Source: a virus
IMG/VR virus record: IMGVR_UViG_3300027973_000199
Location: 1-25,840 of that record
Length of the DNA: 25,840 nt
Reading direction: 5' to 3' (one strand)
Shown: positions 8,068 through 15,278 of the stretch, piece after piece
Position numbering within the stretch: the first letter of the stretch is position 1
Layout of the letters: the number at the start of each line of letters is the position of its first letter
Translations under genes and position numbers: made by a program
The notes under the pieces: generated by a model
Database searches by the model: none
Seen by the model: only the letters and a program-made list of their open reading frames with translations
Told to the model about the DNA's origin: nothing

Positions 8068-9504
8068 ATGGCACTTCGTCCTCTTGACCCGTCAATCGTT
8101 AATTTTTATCAACCGCCCAAGATAAATATGCCCGATCCTTTGCAGGATGTGGCGGCGCTTGAGCAAATCAAATCTGGGCGCGTATCGCGGCAGTTTCAAG
8201 AACAGCAGTTGGCGCAACTGCAACGCGATAGTCTTGCGCTAGACGAAATGAAAAAAGTACTTGTGTCAAAAGGTCAGTCGCCTGATCTTGACGCCGCCGC
8301 AGACGCAATGATTAGTACTGGCATCCCTAATGTTATGGATGTTGGGTTTAAGATAAAACAAAAACGAGATTTCCAAAGGAATTTTAATCTTGCTATGGGT
8401 GGAGGCCAACCAGCGCCGCCCGCTCAACCCGCGCCTGTAGCTACTACCGCTCCTATTCAAAGCCCATCGTTGTCTGTGGAAAATTTGAGTGGTGGCGGTA
8501 CTGGCATCAAGATGCGCCCCACTTTGCCAGAAGCAGCGCCAGCACCGGCGTCTACAAACGCGCTTGGTTTGCCGACTAATTTCGGCGAAAACACAATGGC
8601 TCAACTTAGACAACTTGAGCGCCAGCGAGACGGTCTAAGTATGCTTGCGGCAGAAAACCCGCAAATTACGCCTATGGTTGCGGAACTGTCGCGTCAAATT
8701 GCTGAACTGCGTAGACCTCAAACATTCAGCCCCGGCCAGACAGTTTATGTTCCGGGTCAAGCGCCGTTTACGCTGCCGTCAGCCCCACAACGCCCAATGG
8801 AGTTGTCGCGCGGCGCGGCTATGGTTGACCCTGCAACTGGACGAGTTATCGCTCAAGGAGCGGCCCCAGAAGCGCCCGCGCCAACAGTTGTTCAAATTGT
8901 TGATCCAAAAGATTCCACCCGTATGATTTCGGTGGACGCGCGTACAGGGCGCTTCATTGGCGAGTCCGGCAAAGAACCTGCCGCCGCCGCACGGGATGCT
9001 AAAACGGCGGTGGGTAAAAATGAACTGGCGTCGGAACTGGATAACATTCGCGGCGCGTATGAAAATCTTAACCAGATGCGCGCTATCCCAAGCACGGGTC
9101 GTAACGTACTGTCCAACATCGCCGCCGGAACTGCGGCGTCTGGTGTAGGTCAAACGCTTGGTAGGTTGGCTGGAACGCCGGAACAGAGCGAACGTGACGT
9201 TATTAAAAGCGGGCGTTTGCGGTTGGTTAACGCTATTAAGAACGCCACCGGGATGTCGGCGCAGCAGCTTAACTCTAACGTAGAACTTAAAAATATGCTG
9301 GATTCGGTTACTGACCCAAGTCAGTCTATCGAAACGGTTAACCGAATTCTTGATCAGATCCAAGAGACTTATCTTACCGGCGCTGCACCTAGCATGGGTC
9401 GCCCCGGCGCTGCAAAACCTGCGGCTAGACCTTCTGCGCCCGCCGCGCCCGCCGGTAAAGGAAAGCCAAGCGTCGACGATCTGCTTAAAAAATACGGTGG
9501 ATAA
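8068..9504 (+). CDS. Probable internal virion / ejection protein, Ala-Pro rich
   Basis: 478 residues with an AAGAGG site before ATG. Residues 20-60 are helical and Gln-rich (VAALEQIKSGRVSRQFQEQQ). From about 112 to 165 and again at the C-terminus there are Ala/Pro-rich linkers. A compact helical domain lies near residues 310-445, including VIKSGRLRLVNAIKNATGMS and TVNRILDQIQETYLTG. No catalytic motif is visible. Its place between two other probable ejection proteins, and its disordered linkers, fit a protein threaded through the tail. The exact role is inferred. Confidence 0.72.
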   Translation: MALRPLDPSIVNFYQPPKINMPDPLQDVAALEQIKSGRVSRQFQEQQLAQLQRDSLALDEMKKVLVSKGQSPDLDAAADAMISTGIPNVMDVGFKIKQKRDFQRNFNLAMGGGQPAPPAQPAPVATTAPIQSPSLSVENLSGGGTGIKMRPTLPEAAPAPASTNALGLPTNFGENTMAQLRQLERQRDGLSMLAAENPQITPMVAELSRQIAELRRPQTFSPGQTVYVPGQAPFTLPSAPQRPMELSRGAAMVDPATGRVIAQGAAPEAPAPTVVQIVDPKDSTRMISVDARTGRFIGESGKEPAAAARDAKTAVGKNELASELDNIRGAYENLNQMRAIPSTGRNVLSNIAAGTAASGVGQTLGRLAGTPEQSERDVIKSGRLRLVNAIKNATGMSAQQLNSNVELKNMLDSVTDPSQSIETVNRILDQIQETYLTGAAPSMGRPGAAKPAARPSAPAAPAGKGKPSVDDLLKKYGG

Positions 9505-11906
9505 TGGCTACCATTGACCAACTTGGTAAGGCGCTAATAAACGCCGACGCTGCGGGTGATGTTGAGGCGGCTAAAACATTAGCCGCTGAAATTAAACGGA
9601 TGCGCGGGCCTAAATTTGAACCGCGCGCGGCAACGCCAGCAGACATTCCCGGCGCGGTAGAGCAGCCAACACCAGCGCCGGATGGTCGTGGCATTCTTGA
9701 TTACATCGTAGGTGGCCCAGAGGCAGCGTTTACGCTTGCAACTGGCGCAGCGGCAGTTCCTGTTTCTTCTGCTGCTGGAATATTGACAGGCAAATTTGGC
9801 GAAGGCCCAAACAAAACCGTTCAAGAACGTGTGATGCGTTCCTTTACACATCAACCACAAACTCAAACAGCGCGCGATATTCTTGGTACTGTGGGCAACG
9901 CCGTCTCTGGGTTACCTCCTTACGTCGGTACGATGGGCGCGTTTCGCCCTGCTCCTGCTATAAATGCACTACGAAACGAAGCGCAGATGATTCGGGAATT
10001 TCAACCGTTTCCCGAACGCGCCGCGCGGTTGCAGCAAGAACGAATCACACAAAGTTTCCAGAACGCGCCGCAGATCGAGGCCGCGCAAGCAGCGCAACGT
10101 CTTGGCGTAGCAATTCCTCCTGCTGTATCAAATCCTACTCGGTCAAACAAAATTATCGCGGCGTTGACCGGCAGTCCAGAAGCAAGGATGGCGCGCAGTA
10201 ACGAATTGCAATGGACTAACGCGGCCAAAAAAGATATGGGGTTGACGCCCGCTACGACGCTTGATAAAGCGGCGTTTGATAAAGCACGGTCAGCGCCGGA
10301 AATTACTCAGCCTTACGAAGCAGTTGGCAACATTGCACAACTGACGCCGGACGAACAAACGCTGTCCGTTATTGAAGGGTTACGAATTCCTGCGTTGATT
10401 GGCGGCGAGGCCAGCGAACGCGCTGTGTCTGGGTTAGTTGATAGTACGATAAAAAATTTAAACCTTGGGTTGTCCGGCAGCGAAGCGTTGACGAACATCA
10501 GAAACCTTCGCCAATCAGCGCAGACAATCTACAACGCGCAGCGCAAAGGCATTACACCGCCGTCGCCAGAATCTATTTCGGTTGCTGATGCCAGCATGGC
10601 AATCGCCAATCAACTTGAAGAACTTGCCGCTCAAAATTTGACCGGAACACAAGCGCGCGCATTTCAAAACGCTAGAACTTTGCTCGCTAAAACTTACGAT
10701 TATGAGCGCGCTACCGACTTTAACACTGGCCGCGTAGATCCAACTAAGTTAGCTGCGATGGCAAAACAAAAGCCATTGACCGGCACAGCGGCAGACATCG
10801 CCAGCGTAGCCGCAAACTTCCCTAGCATCGCTGAAGTAAAACCCGGAGCAGCCCCTATATTGCCTACTCTTGCGCGCGGCGGTACAGGCGGGACGCTTGG
10901 GTTTGGGCTTGGAAGTGTGGTTGGATTTCCCGCTCTTGGCGGTGTTATAGGCGCGTCCGGCGGTATGCTCGCCAACGCTTTGATGGCGCGGCGTATGTCT
11001 ACCCCCGCGTATCAAGCTGCTCACGCTATGCCGCCGGACTATCGCCCGCCAATTAACGCATTGCGCCCAGTTGAACCCGGCGCGTCTAACTTGGCGATGT
11101 TTAACCCGCAAAGCGCCGTGCTGCCGCCCGAGTACACGCCCAACTTTATAATGCCGGGGCAACCGCAACAGCCTAGGTCTGCGTATGAAGCCGCCCAACA
11201 AGCATTGCGAGAAGAAGGACTACGGCGCACCGGCAGTTTAGGCCCCGATATGCAACCCGCTGGCGTACCGCCGCAATTGCCGATGCCAGGAGCGGAAGGC
11301 CCCGCCCAAGCGCGTGGGTATGAATACGCCCGCGATAGGGCCGCTGCTGAAGCCGCTGCTGCACAAGGTGGCGCGCGCCAACCGGCGGCTGGCGGGATGC
11401 TTTACGAACTTGATCCGTTTACGGGCAAACTGCGCCCCGTTGATCAAGGCGTCAAAGGTGCTACGCCAGAGACGTTTGTTAACTACGGCTCGGCGCTTGA
11501 ATCGGCAGTTGGCAAGGTAATGCGCGGCGAGCGCCCAACCATGACCGCTGAAGAAATGATCGCGTGGAAAAAGACCCGCGTTGATCTGGCAGCGGCAGAC
11601 CCCGGCTACGCCAAACTGTCCGACAAAGCCATTACCGAAAAGATGATGGACCGGAAGTGGGTTGGCGATACGATTCAAAAAGCCCGCGACCAAGCTAGAG
11701 CGTTTGAAGAAATCGCGGCGCGCGCCAAAGACGCGCAATCTAAACGCGACGCTATCGCCAAGCGTGATCAGTTGATGGATCTGCTTGAGACGCTAGAATC
11801 CAAATACGCCCAACCGCGCCCCACGCCTAGCCCGCAGGGTCCAAAGACCCGTGAAGCAAAGCGCAACGCCCTTGCCCCTAAGTCTGAAAACCAACTGGCT
11901 CCATGA
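9504..11906 (+). CDS. Large internal virion protein, probable ejection protein
   Basis: 800 residues, the longest gene in the window; ATG overlaps the previous TAA. It begins with a short amphipathic repeat (LGKALINADAAGDVEAAKTL) of a kind common at the start of phage ejection proteins. A Gly-rich hydrophobic segment lies around residues 458-500 (GGTLGFGLGSVVGFPALGGV), which could insert in a membrane, and the last 150 residues are charged helix. No transglycosylase or protease motif is visible. With the two genes before it, this gives three ejection-type proteins, the P22 number. Function is by size, composition and position. Confidence 0.75.
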   Translation: MATIDQLGKALINADAAGDVEAAKTLAAEIKRMRGPKFEPRAATPADIPGAVEQPTPAPDGRGILDYIVGGPEAAFTLATGAAAVPVSSAAGILTGKFGEGPNKTVQERVMRSFTHQPQTQTARDILGTVGNAVSGLPPYVGTMGAFRPAPAINALRNEAQMIREFQPFPERAARLQQERITQSFQNAPQIEAAQAAQRLGVAIPPAVSNPTRSNKIIAALTGSPEARMARSNELQWTNAAKKDMGLTPATTLDKAAFDKARSAPEITQPYEAVGNIAQLTPDEQTLSVIEGLRIPALIGGEASERAVSGLVDSTIKNLNLGLSGSEALTNIRNLRQSAQTIYNAQRKGITPPSPESISVADASMAIANQLEELAAQNLTGTQARAFQNARTLLAKTYDYERATDFNTGRVDPTKLAAMAKQKPLTGTAADIASVAANFPSIAEVKPGAAPILPTLARGGTGGTLGFGLGSVVGFPALGGVIGASGGMLANALMARRMSTPAYQAAHAMPPDYRPPINALRPVEPGASNLAMFNPQSAVLPPEYTPNFIMPGQPQQPRSAYEAAQQALREEGLRRTGSLGPDMQPAGVPPQLPMPGAEGPAQARGYEYARDRAAAEAAAAQGGARQPAAGGMLYELDPFTGKLRPVDQGVKGATPETFVNYGSALESAVGKVMRGERPTMTAEEMIAWKKTRVDLAAADPGYAKLSDKAITEKMMDRKWVGDTIQKARDQARAFEEIAARAKDAQSKRDAIAKRDQLMDLLETLESKYAQPRPTPSPQGPKTREAKRNALAPKSENQLAP

Positions 11907-12094
11907 TGGTTACATTATCTGAAGTTGATCACAAAATTGACGCCCACGTTGATGTCTGCGCAATTCGATACGAAGGTATTGAGAAAGAGATGCGCGGAGT
12001 CAACGCGCGGATCAAGCGGCTAGAGCAGATTCTAGTCACTGGCTGCGGCGCAATTATTTTTCTGTTGCTGACCATACTGACCAGAGGTCATTAA
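11903..12094 (+). CDS. Small membrane protein, XhlA-like topology
   Basis: 63 residues; ATGA overlap with the large ejection gene. Residues 5-43 form a charged, coiled-coil-like helix (DAHVDVCAIRYEGIEKEMRG, then ARIKRLEQIL), followed by one membrane segment (GAIIFLLLTILT) and a short basic tail. This helix-then-membrane order is that of XhlA/hemolysin-like phage proteins, which help holins. The gene is placed before the lysis cassette but separated by two genes, so a lysis role is only suggested. Confidence 0.7.
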   Translation: MMVTLSEVDHKIDAHVDVCAIRYEGIEKEMRGVNARIKRLEQILVTGCGAIIFLLLTILTRGH

Positions 12095-12144
12095 ACGGTC
12101 ACGGTCAGTTTGTAAACTTAAGACTCCTTTTTCTGGAGCCTGAC

Positions 12145-12372
12145 ATGAAAGACGACATTCTTGACGCGATCAATGACTCTGAACCAGTTGATGCCCTGAA
12201 CGCTCTGTTCTCGGTCGCCTTCTTGGTTGCCAAAGCATCAAACATCAACGAGTTTACGCTGTCTTCGCTCTTCTCTTCAACCGCCGACGCACTCTTCCAA
12301 GCTCATGCCAATGACGAAGAAGAAGCCGAAGAAGTTGAAGCCGAAGAGGTTGACGAACAGACCGACGAGTAA
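12145..12372 (+). CDS. Small acidic protein of unknown function
   Basis: 75 residues with a GGAG ribosome site 6 bases upstream. The first 55 residues are a hydrophobic helical body (DALNALFSVAFLVAKASN); the last 19 are nearly all acidic (DEEEAEEVEAEEVDEQTDE). Acidic tails like this occur in DNA mimics, scaffold-like proteins and histone-like binders, but nothing here decides between them. The GGAG is complementary to CTCC at 12124-12127, so the ribosome site could be partly sequestered in a short stem. Function unknown. Confidence 0.68.
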   Translation: MKDDILDAINDSEPVDALNALFSVAFLVAKASNINEFTLSSLFSSTADALFQAHANDEEEAEEVEAEEVDEQTDE

Positions 12373-12378
12373 TGATTA

Positions 12379-12403
12379 GGCCCCCCGACGACCTCGGGGG
12401 GTC
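12379..12403 (+). promoter_or_regulatory. Strong G/C hairpin without T-tract
   Basis: CCCCCCGA (12381-12388) pairs perfectly with TCGGGGGG (12394-12401) around a CGACC loop, and the stem extends by one G-C and one G-U pair. No run of T follows on either strand. It starts six bases after the TAA of the acidic gene and may be an mRNA 3' stabiliser or a transcription pause. The 50 bases between it and the next gene show no clear promoter. Confidence 0.6.
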
Positions 12404-12461
12404 ACCCAACCGCAACAAAACTGTGGTATTTGGGGTGCTTCTCCTAAAAGGATGAAGAATA

Positions 12462-13412
12462 ATGACACCAAAAATCACGGACGAAGAATTTTTGCGACTG
12501 TGGGAAGAGCACAAGTCACCACTTAAAGTAGCAAGAATTGCTGGCATTTCTGAGCGTCGCGCACACACTCGGCGGCGCAATATAGAAAGCAAACTAAACA
12601 TCAAATTAGCGGTTGGCAAACCAATCCATATCAAAAAAGCCAGACACGAAGCTGGCCTGACTGACGGTATTGCGCTAATTTTTTCTGACGCCCATTTCTG
12701 GCCGGGGATTAGGTCAACTGCTTTTAAGGGCCTCTTATGGGCAATAAACGAACTTAAACCGCACGTTGTAATCGCCAACGGCGATATTTTTGACGGAAGT
12801 TCGATCAGCAGACATCCTAGAATAAATTGGGGCGCAGTCCCAAACGTGAAACAAGAACTTGACGCTTGCAAGGAAGCACTTAAAGAGATTGAAGACGCCT
12901 GCGAGAAGGCCCGTCATCACACACAACTGATCTGGCCCTTAGGTAACCATGACTCGCGCTTTGAAACGCGCTTATCCGAGGCCATACCCCAATTTGAAGG
13001 CGTCGGCGGCACGGCGCTCAAAGACCATTTCCCCAAGTGGCATCCGTGCTGGTCCTGTTGGTTGTCAGATAGCGTAGTGGTCAAGCATCGCTACAAAGGC
13101 GGCGTTCACGCAACGCACAACAATACAGTCGCTGCCGGTACAACCATCATTACCGGACACCTTCACAGTCTAAAAGTCGCGGCGTTTTCGGATTACAATG
13201 GCGTCCGTTGGGGCGTTGACACCGGTACGCTTGCCGAAACGGATGGGCCACAGTTTATTGATTACCTTGAAGACGGCCCTGTTAACTGGCGCAGCGGGTT
13301 CGCGGTCATAACCATGAAAGACAGTAAACCGCTCTGGCCTGAGTTGGTCAGCAAACACGCCGAAGGTATCATTGACTTCCGTGGTCAACTTATTGATGTA
13401 AGTAGGTACTAA
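12462..13412 (+). CDS. Calcineurin-like metallophosphoesterase with N-terminal HTH
   Basis: 316 residues. The metal-binding motifs of the calcineurin-like family are all present: D76-x-H78, G107-D108, G161-N-H-D164, H216/H219 and G232-H-L-H235. This is a two-metal phosphoesterase fold that can cut phosphodiesters in nucleotides or nucleic acids. The first 45 residues (LWEEHKSPLKVARIAGISER, then RAHTRRRN) look like a helix-turn-helix, so the enzyme may be brought to DNA. AAGGA lies about 10 bases before ATG. Its TAA overlaps the next small gene. The substrate is unknown; it is an unusual gene to find between virion and lysis genes. Confidence 0.85.
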   Translation: MTPKITDEEFLRLWEEHKSPLKVARIAGISERRAHTRRRNIESKLNIKLAVGKPIHIKKARHEAGLTDGIALIFSDAHFWPGIRSTAFKGLLWAINELKPHVVIANGDIFDGSSISRHPRINWGAVPNVKQELDACKEALKEIEDACEKARHHTQLIWPLGNHDSRFETRLSEAIPQFEGVGGTALKDHFPKWHPCWSCWLSDSVVVKHRYKGGVHATHNNTVAAGTTIITGHLHSLKVAAFSDYNGVRWGVDTGTLAETDGPQFIDYLEDGPVNWRSGFAVITMKDSKPLWPELVSKHAEGIIDFRGQLIDVSRY

Positions 13413-13573
13413 TGGAAATTGTTGAACTTTTTCTTAAGGCTTGGCCAGTACTGCTCGGTCTTGTGACGCTCATCATTGTGCTGTCCAAACTTGACCTGCG
13501 TGTTGCGGTTCTTGAGGAAAAGGTCAAGTCTGCGTTTGAGATCATCAACAAGATGAAGGACAAAAATGGCTGA
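13412..13573 (+). CDS. Small membrane protein of the lysis cassette
   Basis: 53 residues; the ATG overlaps the TAA of the phosphoesterase gene and the end overlaps the endolysin start by 8 bases. It has an N-terminal membrane segment (WPVLLGLVTLIIVLSK) followed by a charged coiled coil (DLRVAVLEEKVKSAFEII) that would face one side of the membrane. This order is that of inner-membrane spanins and small holin-like proteins. The ribosome site of the endolysin lies inside this gene, so the two are coupled. Position and topology support a lysis role (i-spanin or holin accessory), but no outer-membrane partner with a lipobox was seen. Confidence 0.72.
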   Translation: MEIVELFLKAWPVLLGLVTLIIVLSKLDLRVAVLEEKVKSAFEIINKMKDKNG

Positions 13574-14081
13574 GTTCAACGCCGCCTTTGAAAAGATGAT
13601 CCGCGACGAAGGCGGCTACGTTCTCCACACTGTTCCCGGCGATACCGGAGGGATGACCTATGCAGGAATTGCGCGAAACAAAAACCCCCAGTGGGGCGGC
13701 TGGAACCTCATTGACCACAAAGAAATCAACAATCCGCTCCTCACTGGAATGGTACGTGGATTCTATAAAACTGAGTTTTGGGATCGTTTACGAGGCGATG
13801 AAATTACGAATCAAGTCGTTGCGGAGTCGGTTTTCAACTTCGGCGTAAACACCGGGATGGGCGTCGCGGTCAAGCTCGCGCAGTTGATTGTGGGCGCTAC
13901 ACCAGACGGCGCGGTCGGCCCTGCTACGTTGCAAAAGTTCAACAATGTTGAACCCGAGTCGTTCAGAAAATCCTACGCGCTGGCGAAGATCACGCGCTAC
14001 GCTGACATCTGCAACAAGAACCGTACCCAGTCTAAATTCTTATTAGGTTGGATCAACCGTACATTGTCCGGACTAAAGTAA
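13566..14081 (+). CDS. Endolysin, GH108 N-acetylmuramidase family
   Basis: 171 residues, with AAGGA six bases before ATG. Residues 11-18 read MIRDEGGY, containing E15 in the EGGY motif that holds the catalytic glutamate of glycoside hydrolase family 108. The block with GDTGGMTYAGIARNKNP and the C-terminal AQLIVGATPDGAVGPAT match the GH108 catalytic domain followed by a peptidoglycan-binding region. It would cut the glycan chain of the host wall. No signal peptide is visible, so release should depend on the holin encoded next. The TAA overlaps the holin ATG. Confidence 0.92.
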   Translation: MAEFNAAFEKMIRDEGGYVLHTVPGDTGGMTYAGIARNKNPQWGGWNLIDHKEINNPLLTGMVRGFYKTEFWDRLRGDEITNQVVAESVFNFGVNTGMGVAVKLAQLIVGATPDGAVGPATLQKFNNVEPESFRKSYALAKITRYADICNKNRTQSKFLLGWINRTLSGLK

Positions 14082-14518
14082 TGGATCTCATCGGTATAGG
14101 ATCAATAATTGAAGGCGTGGGCAAGGTCGCGGGCGACCTCATTACGACAGACAAGGAACGCCTTCAAATGGCGTTGGAAGAGCGCAAGCTCGACCTTGAA
14201 GAGAAGCGTATCGACCAAGCTACAGACCTCGCGCAGGTGGATATCAACAAGATCGAAGCGGCGTCTACTAGCGTATTTGTCTCTGGCTGGCGTCCTGCTG
14301 TGGGCTGGGTTGGGGTTGCAGGTCTGGCTTACCAATTTCTTGGCTACCCTCTAATGCAGTGGGTGTGGGCATTTGGGCAGGGCGTAGACTTGATTCCGAA
14401 GGGTCTACCCCCGCCGCCAGACCTCCAGGTAGAACAGTTGATGACCTTACTCGCCGGTCTTCTCGGCTTCGGTGGGATGAGAAGTTTCGAGAAATCCAAG
14501 GGCGTCGCGGCGAAGTAG
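14081..14518 (+). CDS. Holin, 3TM (GTA-type) family
   Basis: 145 residues from ATG 14081, which overlaps the endolysin TAA; a TTG at 14048 in frame is less likely. After a helical charged region (LQMALEERKLDLEEKRID) comes the family hallmark FVSGWRPAVGWVGVAGLAY, then a second hydrophobic stretch (LMQWVWAFG) and a third near the C-terminus (LMTLLAGLLGFGGM). This is the pattern of the three-helix holin family also found in gene transfer agents. It would form lesions in the inner membrane to release the endolysin. The last 72 bases overlap a convergent minus-strand gene. Confidence 0.88.
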   Translation: MDLIGIGSIIEGVGKVAGDLITTDKERLQMALEERKLDLEEKRIDQATDLAQVDINKIEAASTSVFVSGWRPAVGWVGVAGLAYQFLGYPLMQWVWAFGQGVDLIPKGLPPPPDLQVEQLMTLLAGLLGFGGMRSFEKSKGVAAK

Positions 14519-14656
14519 GTCGCGGTAGGCGTTAATCGCCGCTTTTAAGTCGGCGTTTAGCGCCTCAATCTCCGCATTTAGAAGGTTCATCCGTTCGGTC
14601 GATTCCTTGGCAAACTGCACAAGGTTCTCGTAGCGCCACGCTGCGAAGTCGGTCAT
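14447..14656 (-). CDS. Small coiled-coil protein, end of leftward operon
   Basis: 69 residues; the ATG overlaps the TGA of the upstream minus-strand gene (ATGA). It opens MTDFAAWRYENLVQFAKEST and continues with a heptad-like helix (LNAEIEALNADLKAAINAYR). Its last 24 codons overlap the end of the holin gene on the other strand. The tidy coupling to the chain of small genes and the good helix make it likely real. Function unknown; it is too short for a domain call. Confidence 0.65.
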   Translation of the reverse strand: MTDFAAWRYENLVQFAKESTERMNLLNAEIEALNADLKAAINAYRDLLRRDALGFLETSHPTEAEKTGE

Positions 14657-14778
14657 GGTTGTTTAGCCTCTTGAAGTAGTTCGATCCGCTCGCGCGATAC
14701 GCGCAGCACGTTATATCGTTGGTGAATGCGGCGCAGGATGCTGGCGCGACTCTCAGTCGCTCTCTCGTGATTCAGCAT
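14653..14778 (-). CDS. Very small charged helical protein
   Basis: 41 residues from ATG 14778, with AGAAGG 8 bases upstream. An in-frame TTG at 14844 would give 63 residues but would overlap the gene before it by more. The protein is basic and helical (RASILRRIHQRYNVLRVSRE). It overlaps the previous gene by 26 bases and shares an ATGA with the next. Start and function are uncertain. Confidence 0.5.
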   Translation of the reverse strand: MLNHERATESRASILRRIHQRYNVLRVSRERIELLQEAKQP

Positions 14779-14971
14779 CTCCAACACCTTCTGCTCGTCC
14801 AACGTCTTCAGAGCTACGTTTAAGCCCCTCCAAGTGTGATTCAATTCGCACCTCTAAGTCTTTGAGCGTTTCAAGTACGCGGTTGTAGTTGCGCTGCGCT
14901 GCGGCCAGTTCGCGCTGACGAATTATAAGTTCTTCCCGCGCGGCGATCAGTTTTGCCCGGACTAATTTCAT
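14753..14971 (-). CDS. Small coiled-coil protein of leftward operon
   Basis: 72 residues from ATG 14971, with a strong AGAAGG ribosome site 7 bases upstream and an ATGA overlap with the preceding gene. A TTG 54 bases further up would extend it, but that stretch already codes in another frame. Residues 6-50 form a long helix rich in Arg, Glu and Leu (LIAAREELIIRQRELAAAQR) typical of a coiled coil; the tail is acidic and Ser-rich. It may bind a partner from the same operon, such as the helicase or nuclease; function unknown. Confidence 0.65.
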   Translation of the reverse strand: MKLVRAKLIAAREELIIRQRELAAAQRNYNRVLETLKDLEVRIESHLEGLKRSSEDVGRAEGVGDAESRESD

Positions 14972-15138
14972 CGGATCACCTTCTCTAGTAGTGTGCGGGC
15001 CAGCGGTTTCTGACCCAGTAACCAAGATTGAACCCTACCCATGTCCCACGTGATGTTGCGGAACTGGTTGGGGCGCTGGTAGCCGGTGCTGATCTGGGAC
15101 TTGTCCCAGTCTTTGACGATCCTGCCGTTAATGATCAA
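14968..15138 (-). CDS. Small protein with TTG start, leftward operon
   Basis: 56 residues. The frame starts TTG ATC ATT at 15138, with an excellent GGAGG 7 bases upstream inside the previous gene, and overlaps that gene's TGA. The protein reads MIINGRIVKDWDKSQISTGY and continues to LARTLLEKVIR; it has several Trp and basic residues. The TGA overlaps the next ATG. Both overlaps and the ribosome site make this short gene convincing. Function unknown. Confidence 0.62.
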   Translation of the reverse strand: MIINGRIVKDWDKSQISTGYQRPNQFRNITWDMGRVQSWLLGQKPLARTLLEKVIR

Positions 15139-15278
15139 AATAAAGCCTCCGGTACGTTGGATAGATCCAGCTTTGGTTTGCGCTGGCGTTTAATTCGTTC
15201 GACTACGTGCGGGTACGGCGGCATATTCCAGACCCACCGCACCACTTGCCCTTCATCGTCAAGGATTCCATATCTCAT
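15135..15278 (-). CDS. Small protein directly after the helicase
   Basis: 47 residues; ATG 15278 overlaps the helicase TGA (ATGA). The sequence opens MRYGILDDEGQVVRWVWNMP and ends KLDLSNVPEALF. I recall short phage proteins of this shape (MRYGI-D-EG-VVRWVW and a KLDLS..EALF ending) in replication regions of other phages, with no known role. The coupling and conserved shape support a real gene. Confidence 0.65.
   Translation of the reverse strand: MRYGILDDEGQVVRWVWNMPPYPHVVERIKRQRKPKLDLSNVPEALF

Noticed and set aside
12095-12144. Promoter in the gap before the acidic gene
   Set aside because: A CGGTCACGGT motif also found at 25304 is present, but no -35/-10 pair with good spacing could be made out.
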